DNA of 64,000 bases from Acidobacteriota bacterium (GCA_021325515.1 JAJPHC010000028.1:62001-126000), one strand, 5' to 3'; positions 1-7,796 are shown, counted from the stretch's first letter. Notes: a model not told the origin generated them from the letters alone. Numbers and translations are program-made.

Positions 1-191
1 TGCAACTCGCCGCGCTGCTCCGCATCTTCGATCATCGACAACGCGATGCGATCCTTCACGGACGAAAGAGGATTGAACGCTTCGAGCTTGACGATCAGCT
101 CCGCCGAGCCTTCCTCCGCAACGCGATTGACGCGCACCAGAGGCGTGTTCCCCACCAGCTCCGTGATGTTGTTGTAGATCCTGCCATGCAT
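1..191 (-). CDS. cysK: Cysteine synthase A, N-terminal part (gene runs off the window)
   Basis: This is the N-terminal 63 residues of an O-acetylserine sulfhydrylase, the PLP enzyme that makes cysteine from O-acetylserine and sulfide. The translation begins [20 protein letters not shown] and continues with [19 protein letters not shown]. This matches the family's substrate loop (NTPLVR) and the PLP-lysine segment (SVKDR), with the Schiff-base lysine visible. The start ATG is preceded by GGAG at a spacing of about ten bases. Upstream lie an intrinsic terminator, a short ORF with two adjacent Cys codons and a promoter-like pair, so expression is probably controlled by attenuation. The remaining four fifths of the protein lie before base 1. 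Confidence 0.93.
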   Translation of the reverse strand, partial: MHGRIYNNITELVGNTPLVRVNRVAEEGSAELIVKLEAFNPLSSVKDRIALSMIEDAEQRGEL

Positions 192-211
192 GCTCTTTTC
201 TCCTTGAAAGC

Positions 212-240
212 AAAAAGACCCGCGCTGGATTGCGCGGGTC
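212..240 (-). terminator. Intrinsic terminator in the cysK leader
   Basis: Read on the minus strand, arm GACCCGCGC, a six-base loop and arm GCGCGGGTC form a perfect 9-bp GC-rich hairpin. It is followed directly by five T residues, a textbook rho-independent terminator. It lies between the Cys-Cys leader ORF and the cysK ribosome-binding site, about 20 bases upstream of the start codon. It would therefore stop transcription before cysK unless an alternative structure forms. Confidence 0.85.
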
Positions 241-291
241 CGGTTCGAAGACAAAGCGTTAGCCAGCCGCCTACGGCGCCTCGAACGGACC
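237..291 (-). promoter_or_regulatory. Candidate antiterminator pairing in the cysK leader
   Basis: Leader codons 9-13 (plus-strand bases 279-291) can pair with bases 237-250. The pairing has 13 base pairs, including one G-U, and a single bulged C. The downstream arm shares its last four bases (237-240) with the 5' arm of the terminator hairpin, so the two structures compete. A ribosome at the leader stop codon would cover the upstream arm and permit termination. A ribosome held at Cys codons 4-5 would leave it free and favour readthrough. The pairing was found by eye; energies were not computed. Confidence 0.65.
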
Positions 292-315
292 TGTCGACCG
301 ACAACAGCGAGTCAT
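271..315 (-). CDS. Cys-Cys leader peptide of a putative cysK attenuator (14 aa)
   Basis: A 14-codon ORF encodes [14 protein letters not shown] and ends in TAG. Two consecutive Cys codons sit at positions 4 and 5. The ATG lies only about 4 bases from the start site predicted by the upstream promoter, so the ORF may be translated almost leaderless. It is followed by a cysteine biosynthesis gene, and codons 9-13 form one arm of a possible antiterminator. This is the layout of an amino-acid attenuator: ribosomes stalled at the Cys codons would leave the antiterminator arm free. Polycysteine leader ORFs that act as cysteine-responsive attenuators are known in mycobacteria. Assigning that mechanism here is an inference from layout and pairing. 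Confidence 0.7.
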   Translation of the reverse strand: MTRCCRSTGPFEAP

Positions 316-325
316 GAGTGAATGC

Positions 326-354
326 AAGTTAATGTCGCAGAGAGCAGAGGTCAA
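326..354 (-). promoter_or_regulatory. Sigma-70-like promoter for the leader-cysK transcript
   Basis: On the minus strand TTGACC (bases 354-349) and TAACTT (331-326) are separated by exactly 17 bases. The -35 box matches the consensus at five of six positions; the -10 box is weak at three of six. A start at the A at position 319 would leave about four untranslated bases before the Cys-Cys leader ATG. The agreement of spacing, leader ORF and terminator is the main support. Confidence 0.55.
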
Positions 355-373
355 GGGGGATGGGATGGGAGTA

Positions 374-452
374 TGGGACCTATGGGACCTATAGGACCTA
401 TAGGCGGAGCCACCGTTTCTCCCCATAGGTCCTATAGGTCCCATAGGTCCCA
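374..452. repeat. 28-bp perfect inverted repeat built of GGGACCTAT units
   Basis: Bases 374-401 and 425-452 are exact reverse complements and consist of repeated TGGGACCTA-like nonamers around a 23-base loop. The element sits between the cysK promoter and the 3' end of the response regulator gene. Both strands give open frames coding for Gly-Pro-rich peptides, but these are products of the repeat. A related run of TGGGAC units lies near 3.8 kb. It could act as a hairpin between two gene ends or be a dispersed repeat; no function can be read from it. Confidence 0.85.
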
Positions 453-465
453 TTAGTCCCATCCT

Positions 466-1176
466 TCACCCCGCGACTGCCGCCCCCTGGCCTAGATACC
501 GGTAGCCGATCTTCGCCACTGCCACGATGACCGCCGCGTCGGTTCCCACTGCTTTCTGCAGTTTGCGGCGGAGGCGCGTGACGTGCGTGTCGACGGTGCG
601 GCTGTTGAGGTTGAGATCGACGCGATAGTTCCAGACACGCGAGAGCAGCTCGTCGCGCGGCACCACGCGCTCCTTGTTCTTGAAGAGATACATCAGCAGA
701 TCGAACTCTTTCGGCGAGAGCTTCAACTTCTGGCGGTTCGCCGTCGCTTCGCGCGTCGCGGGATCGAGCCGGATGAGGTGATCCTCGCAAACCGCTTTCG
801 CCGCGGTCGCGCCTGCATCGCTGCGGCGCATCACCGCGTCGATGCGCGCGAAGAGCTCCTGCACGCCGAACGGCTTCGTCACGTAATCGTCCGCGCCGCC
901 GCGCAGACCGCGCACCTTGTCGGTCTCCTGCCCTCGCGCGGTGAGGAGAATGACCGGCACCTTCGAGATCTTTCGAATATGGTCGAGGACTTCGAAGCCG
1001 CTCTTCTTCGGCAACATCAGATCGAGCAGCACGAGATCGGGACTCTCGGAGTGAAAGAGGCGGATCGCCTCCTCACCATCGGCGGCCGTCGCCGTTTCAT
1101 AATTCTCGTGACGGAGATTGATCTCCAGCCCCTGCCGTAATCCCGCCTCATCCTCGACGATCAGAATGCGTGTCAT
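466..1176 (-). CDS. OmpR/PhoB-family response regulator
   Basis: This 236-residue DNA-binding response regulator has an N-terminal receiver domain (residues 1-115). The acidic pocket E8/D9, phospho-acceptor D52 in LLDLMLP, T79 and K101 in TKPF are all present. A winged-helix output domain follows (about 130-232) with the PRDELLSRVW and RTVDTHVTRLRRKL segments typical of PhoB/OmpR. It is probably activated by the histidine kinase encoded upstream at 1663-3222 on the same strand. Unusually, 486 bp of tandem repeats separate the two genes. The signal and target genes cannot be read from sequence. Confidence 0.93.
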   Translation of the reverse strand: MTRILIVEDEAGLRQGLEINLRHENYETATAADGEEAIRLFHSESPDLVLLDLMLPKKSGFEVLDHIRKISKVPVILLTARGQETDKVRGLRGGADDYVTKPFGVQELFARIDAVMRRSDAGATAAKAVCEDHLIRLDPATREATANRQKLKLSPKEFDLLMYLFKNKERVVPRDELLSRVWNYRVDLNLNSRTVDTHVTRLRRKLQKAVGTDAAVIVAVAKIGYRYLGQGAAVAG

Positions 1177-1240
1177 CCAATCCTCCCACCTACTCTACGT
1201 GTCTCGCTGCTCGTAGTTTCTTCCAACGGAATCCTGAGCG

Positions 1241-1659
1241 AAGCGAAGGATCAACCAAGGCGCCGCGCGGGATCCGTCGCGCTCTGCGTCCGCCGAACCA
1301 TCCTCCCGGCGCCTTCGTTGATGCTTCGCTTCGCTCAGCATGGGTTTGAAAAAGGATCAACCAAGGCGCCGCGCGGGATCCGTCGCGCTCTGCGTCTGCC
1401 GAACCATCCTCCCGGCGCCTTCGTTGATGCTTCGCTTCGCTCAGCATGACTTGGAAAGGGATCAACCAAGGCGCCGCGCGGGATCCGTCGCGCTCTGCGT
1501 CCGCCGAACCATCCTCCCGGCGCCTTCGTTGATGCTTCGCTTCGCTCAGCATGGCTTGAAAAAGGATCAACGAAGGCGCCGCGCGGGATCCGTCGCGCTC
1601 TGCGTCCGCCGAACCATCCTCCCGGCGCCTTGGTTGATGCTTCGCTTCGCTCAGCATGG
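1241..1659. repeat. Four tandem copies of a 105-bp unit between kinase and regulator genes
   Basis: This 486-base gap (1177-1662) holds no gene. It carries four near-identical units; the GGATCAACCAAGG segments begin at about 1248, 1354, 1459 and 1564, giving a period of 105-106 bases. Each unit contains AAGGCGCC near one end and GGCGCCTT near the other, so each can fold as a hairpin. Units are joined by a GCTTCGCTTCGCTCAGCATG-like segment. Open frames across it give the low-complexity peptides typical of this repeat. It might reduce transcription from the kinase gene into the regulator gene. Confidence 0.88.
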
Positions 1660-1662
1660 GGG

Positions 1663-3222
1663 TCAAAAAGTCTGCGGTGCGTGTACGAGTCCCGGCACGG
1701 CAGCCGCCTCCTCCGGTTTCAGGCGCGGGAAGAGCAGCCGGAACGTCGAGCCCTTGCCGAGCTCCGACTCGACCTCGACCCGCCCTCCGTGCGACGCCAG
1801 GATCTGCTGCACGAGCGTGAGGCCGAGGCCGGCGCCGCGCCGCGTCTGCGTATCGCTGAACTGCGCACGAAAGTAGGGATCGAAAATCTTCTCGAGATCC
1901 TTCTGCGCGATTCCGATCCCGTGATCGCGCACCTCGACGATGATCGCCTCCTCGCTCTGGCGGAGGATGACATCGAGCGTCTTGTCCTCGGCCGAGTACT
2001 TGATCGCGTTGTCGATGAGATTGAGCAGCGCGCGCGATACGGACTCGCGATCCCAGTACTGCGCCTCGACCGCCTCGTCGATGTGCGTCGTCACCGTGAA
2101 TCCCTTGCTGCGGATCCACGATTCGTACGTCGTGATCAGCATCGTGATCAGCTCGCGCGGCTGCACCGGCGTGAACGCCATCGCGCGCGAGGCGTTGTGC
2201 TGGATGCGCGCGACGTCGAGCACGTTCTCCACGAGGTGCGACAGATGCAGCACCTCGCGCAGGATCTGGTCCTCGATCTCCTGCCGCTCGTTCGCCTTCA
2301 GCTTCGCGCCGCGCTTGAGCGTCTCCGCGCCGAGGCGGATCATCGACAGCGGCGTGCGGAGCTCGTGCGAGACATTCGCGATGAGCGCACCGCGCAGCTT
2401 CATCGTCTCGCGCTCCTTGCGTAGCCCGCGGAGCGTCATCAGCGCGCCGACCGCGGTGAGCATCAGCGCCACCAGACTGACCAGCACGCTGATGAGGCGC
2501 TGATTCTCCCAGCCGCTTCCGATGTACGACGTCTGCACCAGCGCCTGGATCGCGTAATTGCCGAACGGCGCGGAGAGCGGCGTGACATAGCTGAACGCGC
2601 CGCGCTTCACCGAGTAGCCGGGCTTCGTGTTCCGCACCAGCGCTACATCGGCGCGCGGCTGAATGTTCAGCAGCGACGGCGAATCGATCTTCACGAAGGG
2701 CTGCTGCCGGATCGTCTGGCTCATCTTCGCCAGCAGGCGGTCGGGATCATAGGAATAGCGAACCGTGCCGCTCGCCGTGAAGAACTCGCGCGTGATCCGC
2801 GGCTTGTCTTCCTCCGCCTTCGACGTGATCTCACTGACGTAGATCGAATTGATCGGATCAGCGTCGGGAACATAGATCGCCGAGACGATCCATTCGTTCG
2901 CGTTGATCCATGTCTGCAGCAGCTCGAATGTCGGCGCCGGAGTCTTTCTCTCCGTCTGCTGCCATTCCTCCGCTGCGCGGAACAGCTCGGCGCGAATCGC
3001 GGAGTCGACGCGCCGCGCCGTGATCTCCGCCGCGTAGCCCGCGTACTGCACCGCGACCGTGTTCGCGCCGTTCTCCATCCGCAGCGAGAGCTGATAGGAG
3101 CGCCAGGCGAGCACGCCGAGGGCAATCGAGGTGATGAGGAAGGGAATCAGAATCGGCGCGTACGGCTGCCCGTCTCCGCGGTGGGAGACCGCTTTCAAAC
3201 GCGCAAACAGGTTTCGCAACAT
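1663..3222 (-). CDS. Membrane sensor histidine kinase
   Basis: This 519-residue sensor kinase has one transmembrane helix at about residues 22-40, an extracytoplasmic sensing region to about 240 and a second helix at about 243-265. The HisKA domain carries the phospho-accepting H286 in ANVSHELRTPLSM. The HATPase domain shows the N box (NLIDNAIKYS, about 401-410), the G1 box (DHGIGI, about 433) and the G2 box (GAGLGL, about 463). All catalytic boxes are intact. It lies ten bases after the PDZ protein gene and upstream of the OmpR-type regulator on the same strand, its likely partner. The sensing domain has no fold I recognise. Confidence 0.93.
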   Translation of the reverse strand: MLRNLFARLKAVSHRGDGQPYAPILIPFLITSIALGVLAWRSYQLSLRMENGANTVAVQYAGYAAEITARRVDSAIRAELFRAAEEWQQTERKTPAPTFELLQTWINANEWIVSAIYVPDADPINSIYVSEITSKAEEDKPRITREFFTASGTVRYSYDPDRLLAKMSQTIRQQPFVKIDSPSLLNIQPRADVALVRNTKPGYSVKRGAFSYVTPLSAPFGNYAIQALVQTSYIGSGWENQRLISVLVSLVALMLTAVGALMTLRGLRKERETMKLRGALIANVSHELRTPLSMIRLGAETLKRGAKLKANERQEIEDQILREVLHLSHLVENVLDVARIQHNASRAMAFTPVQPRELITMLITTYESWIRSKGFTVTTHIDEAVEAQYWDRESVSRALLNLIDNAIKYSAEDKTLDVILRQSEEAIIVEVRDHGIGIAQKDLEKIFDPYFRAQFSDTQTRRGAGLGLTLVQQILASHGGRVEVESELGKGSTFRLLFPRLKPEEAAAVPGLVHAPQTF

Positions 3223-3232
3223 TCGCCGGCGA

Positions 3233-3712
3233 TCACTGACCCGGACTCGATCCCGCCGCCGCAGTGGCCGTATGACTCTGCGCTAGATGCTGGGCGATGA
3301 TCTTGTCGATCTGCTCCTTGGTGTACGGTTCCAACCGCACATCGATCCGCTGATATGCCCCTCGGCGCTGCACGATGACCCAGAGAGTTCCCACGTTCTG
3401 CACCGACGCCAGCATGCGCTTGAAATCCTGCACGCTCGACTCCGTCATCGAATGCCCGTTGACGGCGATGAGGCGGTCGCCCGCTTTGAACCGGGCGCGC
3501 TCGGCAGGACTGTCGGGCACGACCGACTTCACCACGATGCCCGGCTTCAGATCGACGATCGAGAGCCCGAGATAGCGGCGGCCCGTCAGCATCTGACGGA
3601 TCTGCTGATCGCACTCCTTCGCAGTCGCACTGCAATGCTTCGGCTCCTGCGCATGCAGTGCAAGCGTGGCGAACAGCCCGGCGATGAACAAAGTGGCGGT
3701 GCGAACCTTCAT
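3233..3712 (-). CDS. Secreted single-PDZ-domain protein
   Basis: This 159-residue protein starts MKVRTATLFIAGLFATLALH, a clear signal peptide with likely cleavage after the HA/Q region, so it is probably periplasmic. I prefer this ATG over an in-frame upstream start because it gives the signal peptide. One PDZ domain occupies about residues 50-130, with the carboxylate-binding loop GLSIVDL, the core SPAERARFKAGDRLIAVNGH and a final strand near RIDVRLEP. There is no protease domain, so it probably binds peptide C-termini rather than cutting them. The neighbouring sensor kinase starts ten bases downstream, so it may modulate kinase signalling. Confidence 0.8.
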   Translation of the reverse strand: MKVRTATLFIAGLFATLALHAQEPKHCSATAKECDQQIRQMLTGRRYLGLSIVDLKPGIVVKSVVPDSPAERARFKAGDRLIAVNGHSMTESSVQDFKRMLASVQNVGTLWVIVQRRGAYQRIDVRLEPYTKEQIDKIIAQHLAQSHTATAAAGSSPGQ

Positions 3713-3808
3713 GGAAGAGACGGGTCCCCTGGCAGCGCTTACTGTAAGGCGTTCCGAGGGTTGTGCTGATAACAAATCAGAAAATGTGGGGAGAATTTCC
3801 TGTGGGAG

Positions 3809-3843
3809 GATGGGACGAATGGGACGGATGGGACCGATGGGGG
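3809..3843. repeat. Short run of TGGGAC-type units
   Basis: Four 9-10 base units of the form GATGGGACN follow each other just beyond the stop codon of the LVIVD-type gene. They resemble the units of the palindrome at 374-452 and are probably the same dispersed family, here without the inverted partner. The rest of the gap up to the PDZ gene shows nothing else I can name. Confidence 0.6.
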
Positions 3844-3844
3844 G

Positions 3845-5680
3845 CTAATGCGACGGGCGGACTCTTGCCGGTTTTCTTGCGGGGGGTGCGGTCGCTTCGC
3901 CGTAGACGCGTAGCGAGTAGCGGTCGGCGATGACGATCTTGCCGCCGGCCGCGCTGATCTGCATCGGATTCGTTGCAGCCATCGCGGTCGTCGCGAGCAG
4001 CGGACGCGACGGCGTGCTGATGTCGAGTCTGTCGACGCCTCCCGGACGCGCGACGAGCACCGACGTGCCGGATTCCGCCGCCACGACTCCCGGCTCGAGC
4101 GGCGCTGACTCTGTTCCCACCTCCGCCGGATTCAGCGGATCGGAAAGGTCGAACACGTGGAAACGCGACGGCGACTCGACGACGAGATGCGCCGGCCCCT
4201 CCTCGCCGATGGCGACCGCGGCCGGACCATGCGCAACGGGCACTTCACGCACGGCGCGCGGGTGGCGCGGATCGCTCACATCTGCGACCCGAATCAGACT
4301 GATGTCGAACGCGTACGCCGTCGTCTGATAGCTCGTCAGCTCGAAGTAGTGCCAGATGATGCCGCCGATCTGCATTGGCCGGTCGGGCGTCGTGTACTTG
4401 AAGAAGTCGAGCACATGAAATCCCGTTTCCGGATTGGCTTCGATGATGGCGTCGCCGGCGAACGTCGCGCCGCCGCCCGGCATGCCGAGCGAGTCCCACG
4501 TACCAAGAAGCCGCGGATTCCAGGGATCGTGAATGTCGACGAGATTGAGCAGACCGCGGCCGTAGACGATCGCCAGGCCGCCGCGGATCTTCACGTGATC
4601 CTGCATCGCAGGAAACGAGATCGACGCGATCTCCCTCACCTGCGACGGCGTCGAGACATCGAGCACGCGGAACCATGGCCAGTCGATGACGTAGGCGAAC
4701 GTCCCATCGGTCGCGGCGCCGCTCACGGGCCCCGTCAGCGCGTCGCTGAACCCACCGACGCGCGCGGCATCCTCGTAGACGGAGAAGCGGAGCGGCGTCA
4801 CGTGCGGGAGCCCGAATTCATCGAGCTGCGTGCCGCCCGCGAAGAGCCGCGCGCCATCGCTGGCCAGCACCTGGGCGTAGTCGCGGATCGTCCCCGTGCG
4901 CTGCGGCGCCTCCGCCAGCGTCACGTCGTACACATCGATCGTATTCGCATCCTCGGCGGCATACGCGCGATTCGCCGCGACCGCGATGTTGATCAGGTTC
5001 ACCGCCCCCGCATCCGTGCGCGAGAGGATGCGCGCGCCCGCCGCATCGTTGATGTCCGCGATGACGAGGCCGTTTGTCCCGGCGGCCATGTAGAGAAGAT
5101 CGCCGCGCACCGCCATGGCGCGCGCGTTCACCGGAAGCGTCGTCACCGGCTGCAACGCCTGGTTAACGTCGTAACCGGAGACGCCCTGCTCCTGAACGGA
5201 GACCCAGAGTTGAGAACCGTGAAACGCGATCGTGTTGACGGGGTTGATGAAGCGCAGGTCGCCGATCGGCACCGGCGCCGCGTCACGCGTGTCCCACACC
5301 GTGAGCCGCTCCGGACCGAGTGTCGCGATGTAGCCGTCGCCGGCGGCGATGCGGGTGTAGTCGCTGGTTGGGATCGCGCTGCGCAGCGTCAGCGCGCCGT
5401 CTGCACCGATCGCATAGCGCTGGATCTCGCCGCGCGTGACCGCGTAGAGGTCGTCGCTGATCGCGACGTCGAGACTCTCTCCCGCCGTCGGGATCGTGGC
5501 GATGCGCCGCGGATCCTTCGCCGCCGTGTCGTAGACGGAGAGCCCGAGGCCGCTGGCCTCGAAGAGGTAGGGAGCGCGCACCGCGAAACTGCGCGCGATG
5601 CCGCGCTCGCCCCAGACGCCGGAGTCACAAAGCGCGGCCGGCGCGGCGAGTGTGAGGAGGAGGGCGAGAAGTCTTTTCAA
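3845..5680 (-). CDS. Secreted LVIVD-repeat beta-propeller protein
   Basis: This 611-residue protein has an N-terminal signal sequence (MKRLLALLLTLAAPAALC). It then repeats a module of about 40-50 residues with signatures such as GLVIADINDAAGARIL, LLNLVDIHDPWNPRLLGTWD and FHVFDLSDPLNPAEVGT. These are LVIVD repeats, which fold as propeller blades in extracellular or surface proteins of unknown function. No catalytic motif is visible. The CBM9-like protein gene ends 25 bases upstream on the same strand, so the two probably form an operon of exported proteins. Confidence 0.82.
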   Translation of the reverse strand: MKRLLALLLTLAAPAALCDSGVWGERGIARSFAVRAPYLFEASGLGLSVYDTAAKDPRRIATIPTAGESLDVAISDDLYAVTRGEIQRYAIGADGALTLRSAIPTSDYTRIAAGDGYIATLGPERLTVWDTRDAAPVPIGDLRFINPVNTIAFHGSQLWVSVQEQGVSGYDVNQALQPVTTLPVNARAMAVRGDLLYMAAGTNGLVIADINDAAGARILSRTDAGAVNLINIAVAANRAYAAEDANTIDVYDVTLAEAPQRTGTIRDYAQVLASDGARLFAGGTQLDEFGLPHVTPLRFSVYEDAARVGGFSDALTGPVSGAATDGTFAYVIDWPWFRVLDVSTPSQVREIASISFPAMQDHVKIRGGLAIVYGRGLLNLVDIHDPWNPRLLGTWDSLGMPGGGATFAGDAIIEANPETGFHVLDFFKYTTPDRPMQIGGIIWHYFELTSYQTTAYAFDISLIRVADVSDPRHPRAVREVPVAHGPAAVAIGEEGPAHLVVESPSRFHVFDLSDPLNPAEVGTESAPLEPGVVAAESGTSVLVARPGGVDRLDISTPSRPLLATTAMAATNPMQISAAGGKIVIADRYSLRVYGEATAPPARKPARVRPSH

Positions 5681-5705
5681 GCGGCTGTGACTCTGTGCAA
5701 GAAAG

Positions 5706-6335
5706 CTACCGCCCGGCGTCGAATCGCAGCGTCCCGAACGCGGAGACGACGTGAAAGTCGGCGGGGATCTTCATGGTCGGGCACCAGGCACTGTATTCAT
5801 CGCCCTCCGGATGGCGATCGATCCGGAAGAAGTTCGCCCGCCACTCCTCGCCGTCGACGGGCGTCGAGCGCTCCAGCGAAGCGAACGGAATCCGCATCAC
5901 GGTGTCGAACCATCCATCGATTCTCCGCACCGCAGCGAACAGCCTTGCGCACGTCCACGAAAGATCGGCCTGCATCGTGGCGCGCACGCCGTCCGGCGAG
6001 ACGATCCGCGCGTCGAAGATCGTCCCCAGCGGATTCACTTCCAGCTCGAAGTACTCGCTTCTCTGATGCGGGGCGAGAAACGCCTCGACGACATCCTCCT
6101 GATAGAGAGGAGCATCGTGCTGGCGGTGCGTCGCGACCACGCGATCGTCGGCCCCGGAGAAGACCAGCGTCAGCGCGTGGTCGTCCCACATGGCGGCGAG
6201 CGAGGTGCCCTGCCGCGGCGTGCTGCCGTCGGTGGCTCGCCGGAACGCGACGCGCTCCACCTCGCCGGACACCTCCCACGGATCTTCGATCGCAAACATC
6301 GCACGCCGCACGCGAAGCACGCTCGTATTAGACAC
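5706..6335 (-). CDS. CBM9-like / DOMON-type carbohydrate-binding domain protein
   Basis: This 209-residue protein is one beta-sandwich domain resembling carbohydrate-binding module family 9. Supporting segments are AMWDDHALTLVFSGADD, LYQEDVVEAFLAP, EYFELEVNPLGTIFDARI and WRANFFRIDR. The VEAFL and YFEFEVNPLG-like strings are highly characteristic of the CBM9-like family in Acidobacteriota. No signal peptide is visible at the chosen start, which is odd for a glycan-binding module; it may be cytosolic. It lies upstream of the LVIVD protein gene and is divergent from the HPt gene, only 49 bases away. Confidence 0.75.
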   Translation of the reverse strand: MSNTSVLRVRRAMFAIEDPWEVSGEVERVAFRRATDGSTPRQGTSLAAMWDDHALTLVFSGADDRVVATHRQHDAPLYQEDVVEAFLAPHQRSEYFELEVNPLGTIFDARIVSPDGVRATMQADLSWTCARLFAAVRRIDGWFDTVMRIPFASLERSTPVDGEEWRANFFRIDRHPEGDEYSAWCPTMKIPADFHVVSAFGTLRFDAGR

Positions 6336-6384
6336 GAGAACGGCGCTGGCAATCCGTATGCAGAGGTCCGCCTGGGGTTACGTT

Positions 6385-6702
6385 ATGCAAATGGATCCGG
6401 AGCTCGACGAGCTGAGGCGCGAGTTTCTCGCAGAAGCGCGGGAGAAGGTGGAGGAAATTCAGGCCGCGCTGAATGAAGGCAGCGACAGCGCATCGATCGA
6501 GCGGCTCACCTACCTCTCGCATCAGCTCAAGGGCGCCGGCGGCAGCTACGGCTACGAGCGGATCTCGTCGGAAGCGGCGGAGATCGAGAAGGCCGCCGAG
6601 AGAATCGCGGAGGGAAGCGCGCGCAACGTCAGCGCGTCGCTGCAGCAGCACGTGCTCAACCTTCGGTCAGAGATCGAGAAGCGGAGCTCGGAGCTGGGCT
6701 GA
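6385..6702 (+). CDS. Histidine phosphotransfer (HPt) domain protein
   Basis: This 105-residue stand-alone HPt protein is predicted to be all helical. The motif YLSHQLKGAGGSYGYERIS places the phospho-accepting histidine at residue 46, followed by the usual LKG. HPt proteins pass phosphate between receiver domains. The start ATG at 6385 is preceded by GGGG about ten bases upstream; a second in-frame ATG two codons later is possible. The 3' end overlaps the convergent receiver-GGDEF gene by 47 bases, so that receiver could be its partner, although nothing in the sequence proves it. Confidence 0.82.
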   Translation: MQMDPELDELRREFLAEAREKVEEIQAALNEGSDSASIERLTYLSHQLKGAGGSYGYERISSEAAEIEKAAERIAEGSARNVSASLQQHVLNLRSEIEKRSSELG

Positions 6703-7645
6703 TCGTCTTTCGCGACAAACCTTCCCTTCGCCGCTCGGCCTCGACACGGTTGCGTCCGGTCTTCTTCGCGCGATAGAGCGCGCGATCGGCGGAAACCACC
6801 ATCTCCTTCGGCGAGTGGACGCGCGAGTGTGGAACGCTCGTCACGCCGATCGAGACGGTGACAGGAAGCGGGCCGGCCTGCGTCGGCACAGGCTCCCCTT
6901 CGAGCAGACTGCGGATCTTCTCGGCGAAGACGAGCGCGTCGTCGAGCTCGGTCTCCGGCATCATCACCGCGAACTCTTCACCGCCGTAGCGCGCGACGAG
7001 ATCCGTGCTGCGCACCGAATCGCTCATCAGCTTCGACACCGCCTTGAGGACTTCGTCGCCCGTCGCGTGGCCGTGCGTGTCGTTGATCTTCTTGAAGAAG
7101 TCGATGTCGATCATCGCCAGCGAGAGCGGCCGGTTGTAGCGCTTCGACTCGTCGAAGGCCCGCGCCAGCTCGTCCTGAAAATAGCGGTGATTGTAGAGAC
7201 GCGTCAGCCCGTCGGTGATCGAGAGGAGCTCGAGGCGCTTGTTCGTCTCGATCAGCTCCTTCTGCAGATCGACGATGCGCTTGCCTGCGCGTACGCGCGC
7301 CAGCAGCTCGGGATACTGAAAGGGCTTGGTGATGTAGTCGTCGGCACCGAGCTCGAGCCCTTCCACCTTGTCTTCCTGATCGGCTTCGCCCGTCAGCATG
7401 ATGATGTAGCGCGCGCGGAAGTCGTTCTGCGACTTCAGCTCGTGCGCCAGGAGCGCGCCATCGAGATCGGGCAGCTTGCGATCGAGGATCGCGAGGTCCC
7501 ACGGCTCGTTCCAGAGCACCTGCCGCGCTTCTTCCCCGGTGGTGAGCTCGATCGTCTCGTAGCCGGCGCGATGCAGAATCAACCGGACGAGTCTGCGAAT
7601 CGCGGCGTCATCGTCGACGATCGCAATGATGAAAGGCGAGGGCAT
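6656..7645 (-). CDS. Response regulator with diguanylate cyclase (GGDEF) output
   Basis: This 329-residue protein joins an N-terminal receiver domain (phospho-acceptor D55 in LAILDRKLPD, K in TKPF), a short coiled linker and a GGDEF domain. The active-site signature is GGEEF in ARYGGEEFAVM. Five residues before it lies RSTD, a canonical RxxD inhibitory site for c-di-GMP. It should therefore make c-di-GMP on phosphorylation and be product-inhibited. The start at MPSPFIIAIVDDD is chosen because upstream codons derive from the adjacent GAGTGAC repeat. Confidence 0.92.
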   Translation of the reverse strand: MPSPFIIAIVDDDAAIRRLVRLILHRAGYETIELTTGEEARQVLWNEPWDLAILDRKLPDLDGALLAHELKSQNDFRARYIIMLTGEADQEDKVEGLELGADDYITKPFQYPELLARVRAGKRIVDLQKELIETNKRLELLSITDGLTRLYNHRYFQDELARAFDESKRYNRPLSLAMIDIDFFKKINDTHGHATGDEVLKAVSKLMSDSVRSTDLVARYGGEEFAVMMPETELDDALVFAEKIRSLLEGEPVPTQAGPLPVTVSIGVTSVPHSRVHSPKEMVVSADRALYRAKKTGRNRVEAERRREGLSRKTISPAPSSASRSLTEG

Positions 7646-7684
7646 GCACGCCTGAGCCGCAAAGAGTGTGCCTGGTTCAGTACC

Positions 7685-7790
7685 GAGTGATGAGTGACGA
7701 GTGACGAGTGATGAGTGATGAGTGATCGCACACACTCTTCACTCTTCACTCGTCACTCTTCACTCGTCACTCTTCCCTCGTCCCTCGTCC
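7685..7790. repeat. GAGTGAC / GTCACTC heptad repeat block
   Basis: About six GAGTGAC or GAGTGAT heptads are followed by about eight units of the complementary type (CACTCTT, CACTCGT). The block can fold into a long imperfect hairpin. It fills the gap between the end of nadC and the start of the GGDEF regulator gene. It is simple-sequence DNA with no coding support and probably arose by slippage. Confidence 0.75.
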
Positions 7791-7796
7791 CTGCCG

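Noticed and set aside
271-462. ORF for a Gly-Pro-Met-rich, collagen-like peptide upstream of cysK
   Set aside because: It is the translation of the GGGACCTAT palindrome in an arbitrary frame. Only its last 14 codons, which form the Cys-Cys leader, have supporting signals.
1190-1876. ORFs on both strands through the 105-bp repeats
   Set aside because: The peptides repeat with the DNA unit, have no ribosome-binding site and overlap the kinase 3' end. They are translated repeats.
4157-6331. Long plus-strand ORF of 724 codons
   Set aside because: It is antisense to the LVIVD and CBM9-like genes, rich in Arg, and caused by high GC in the third codon position.
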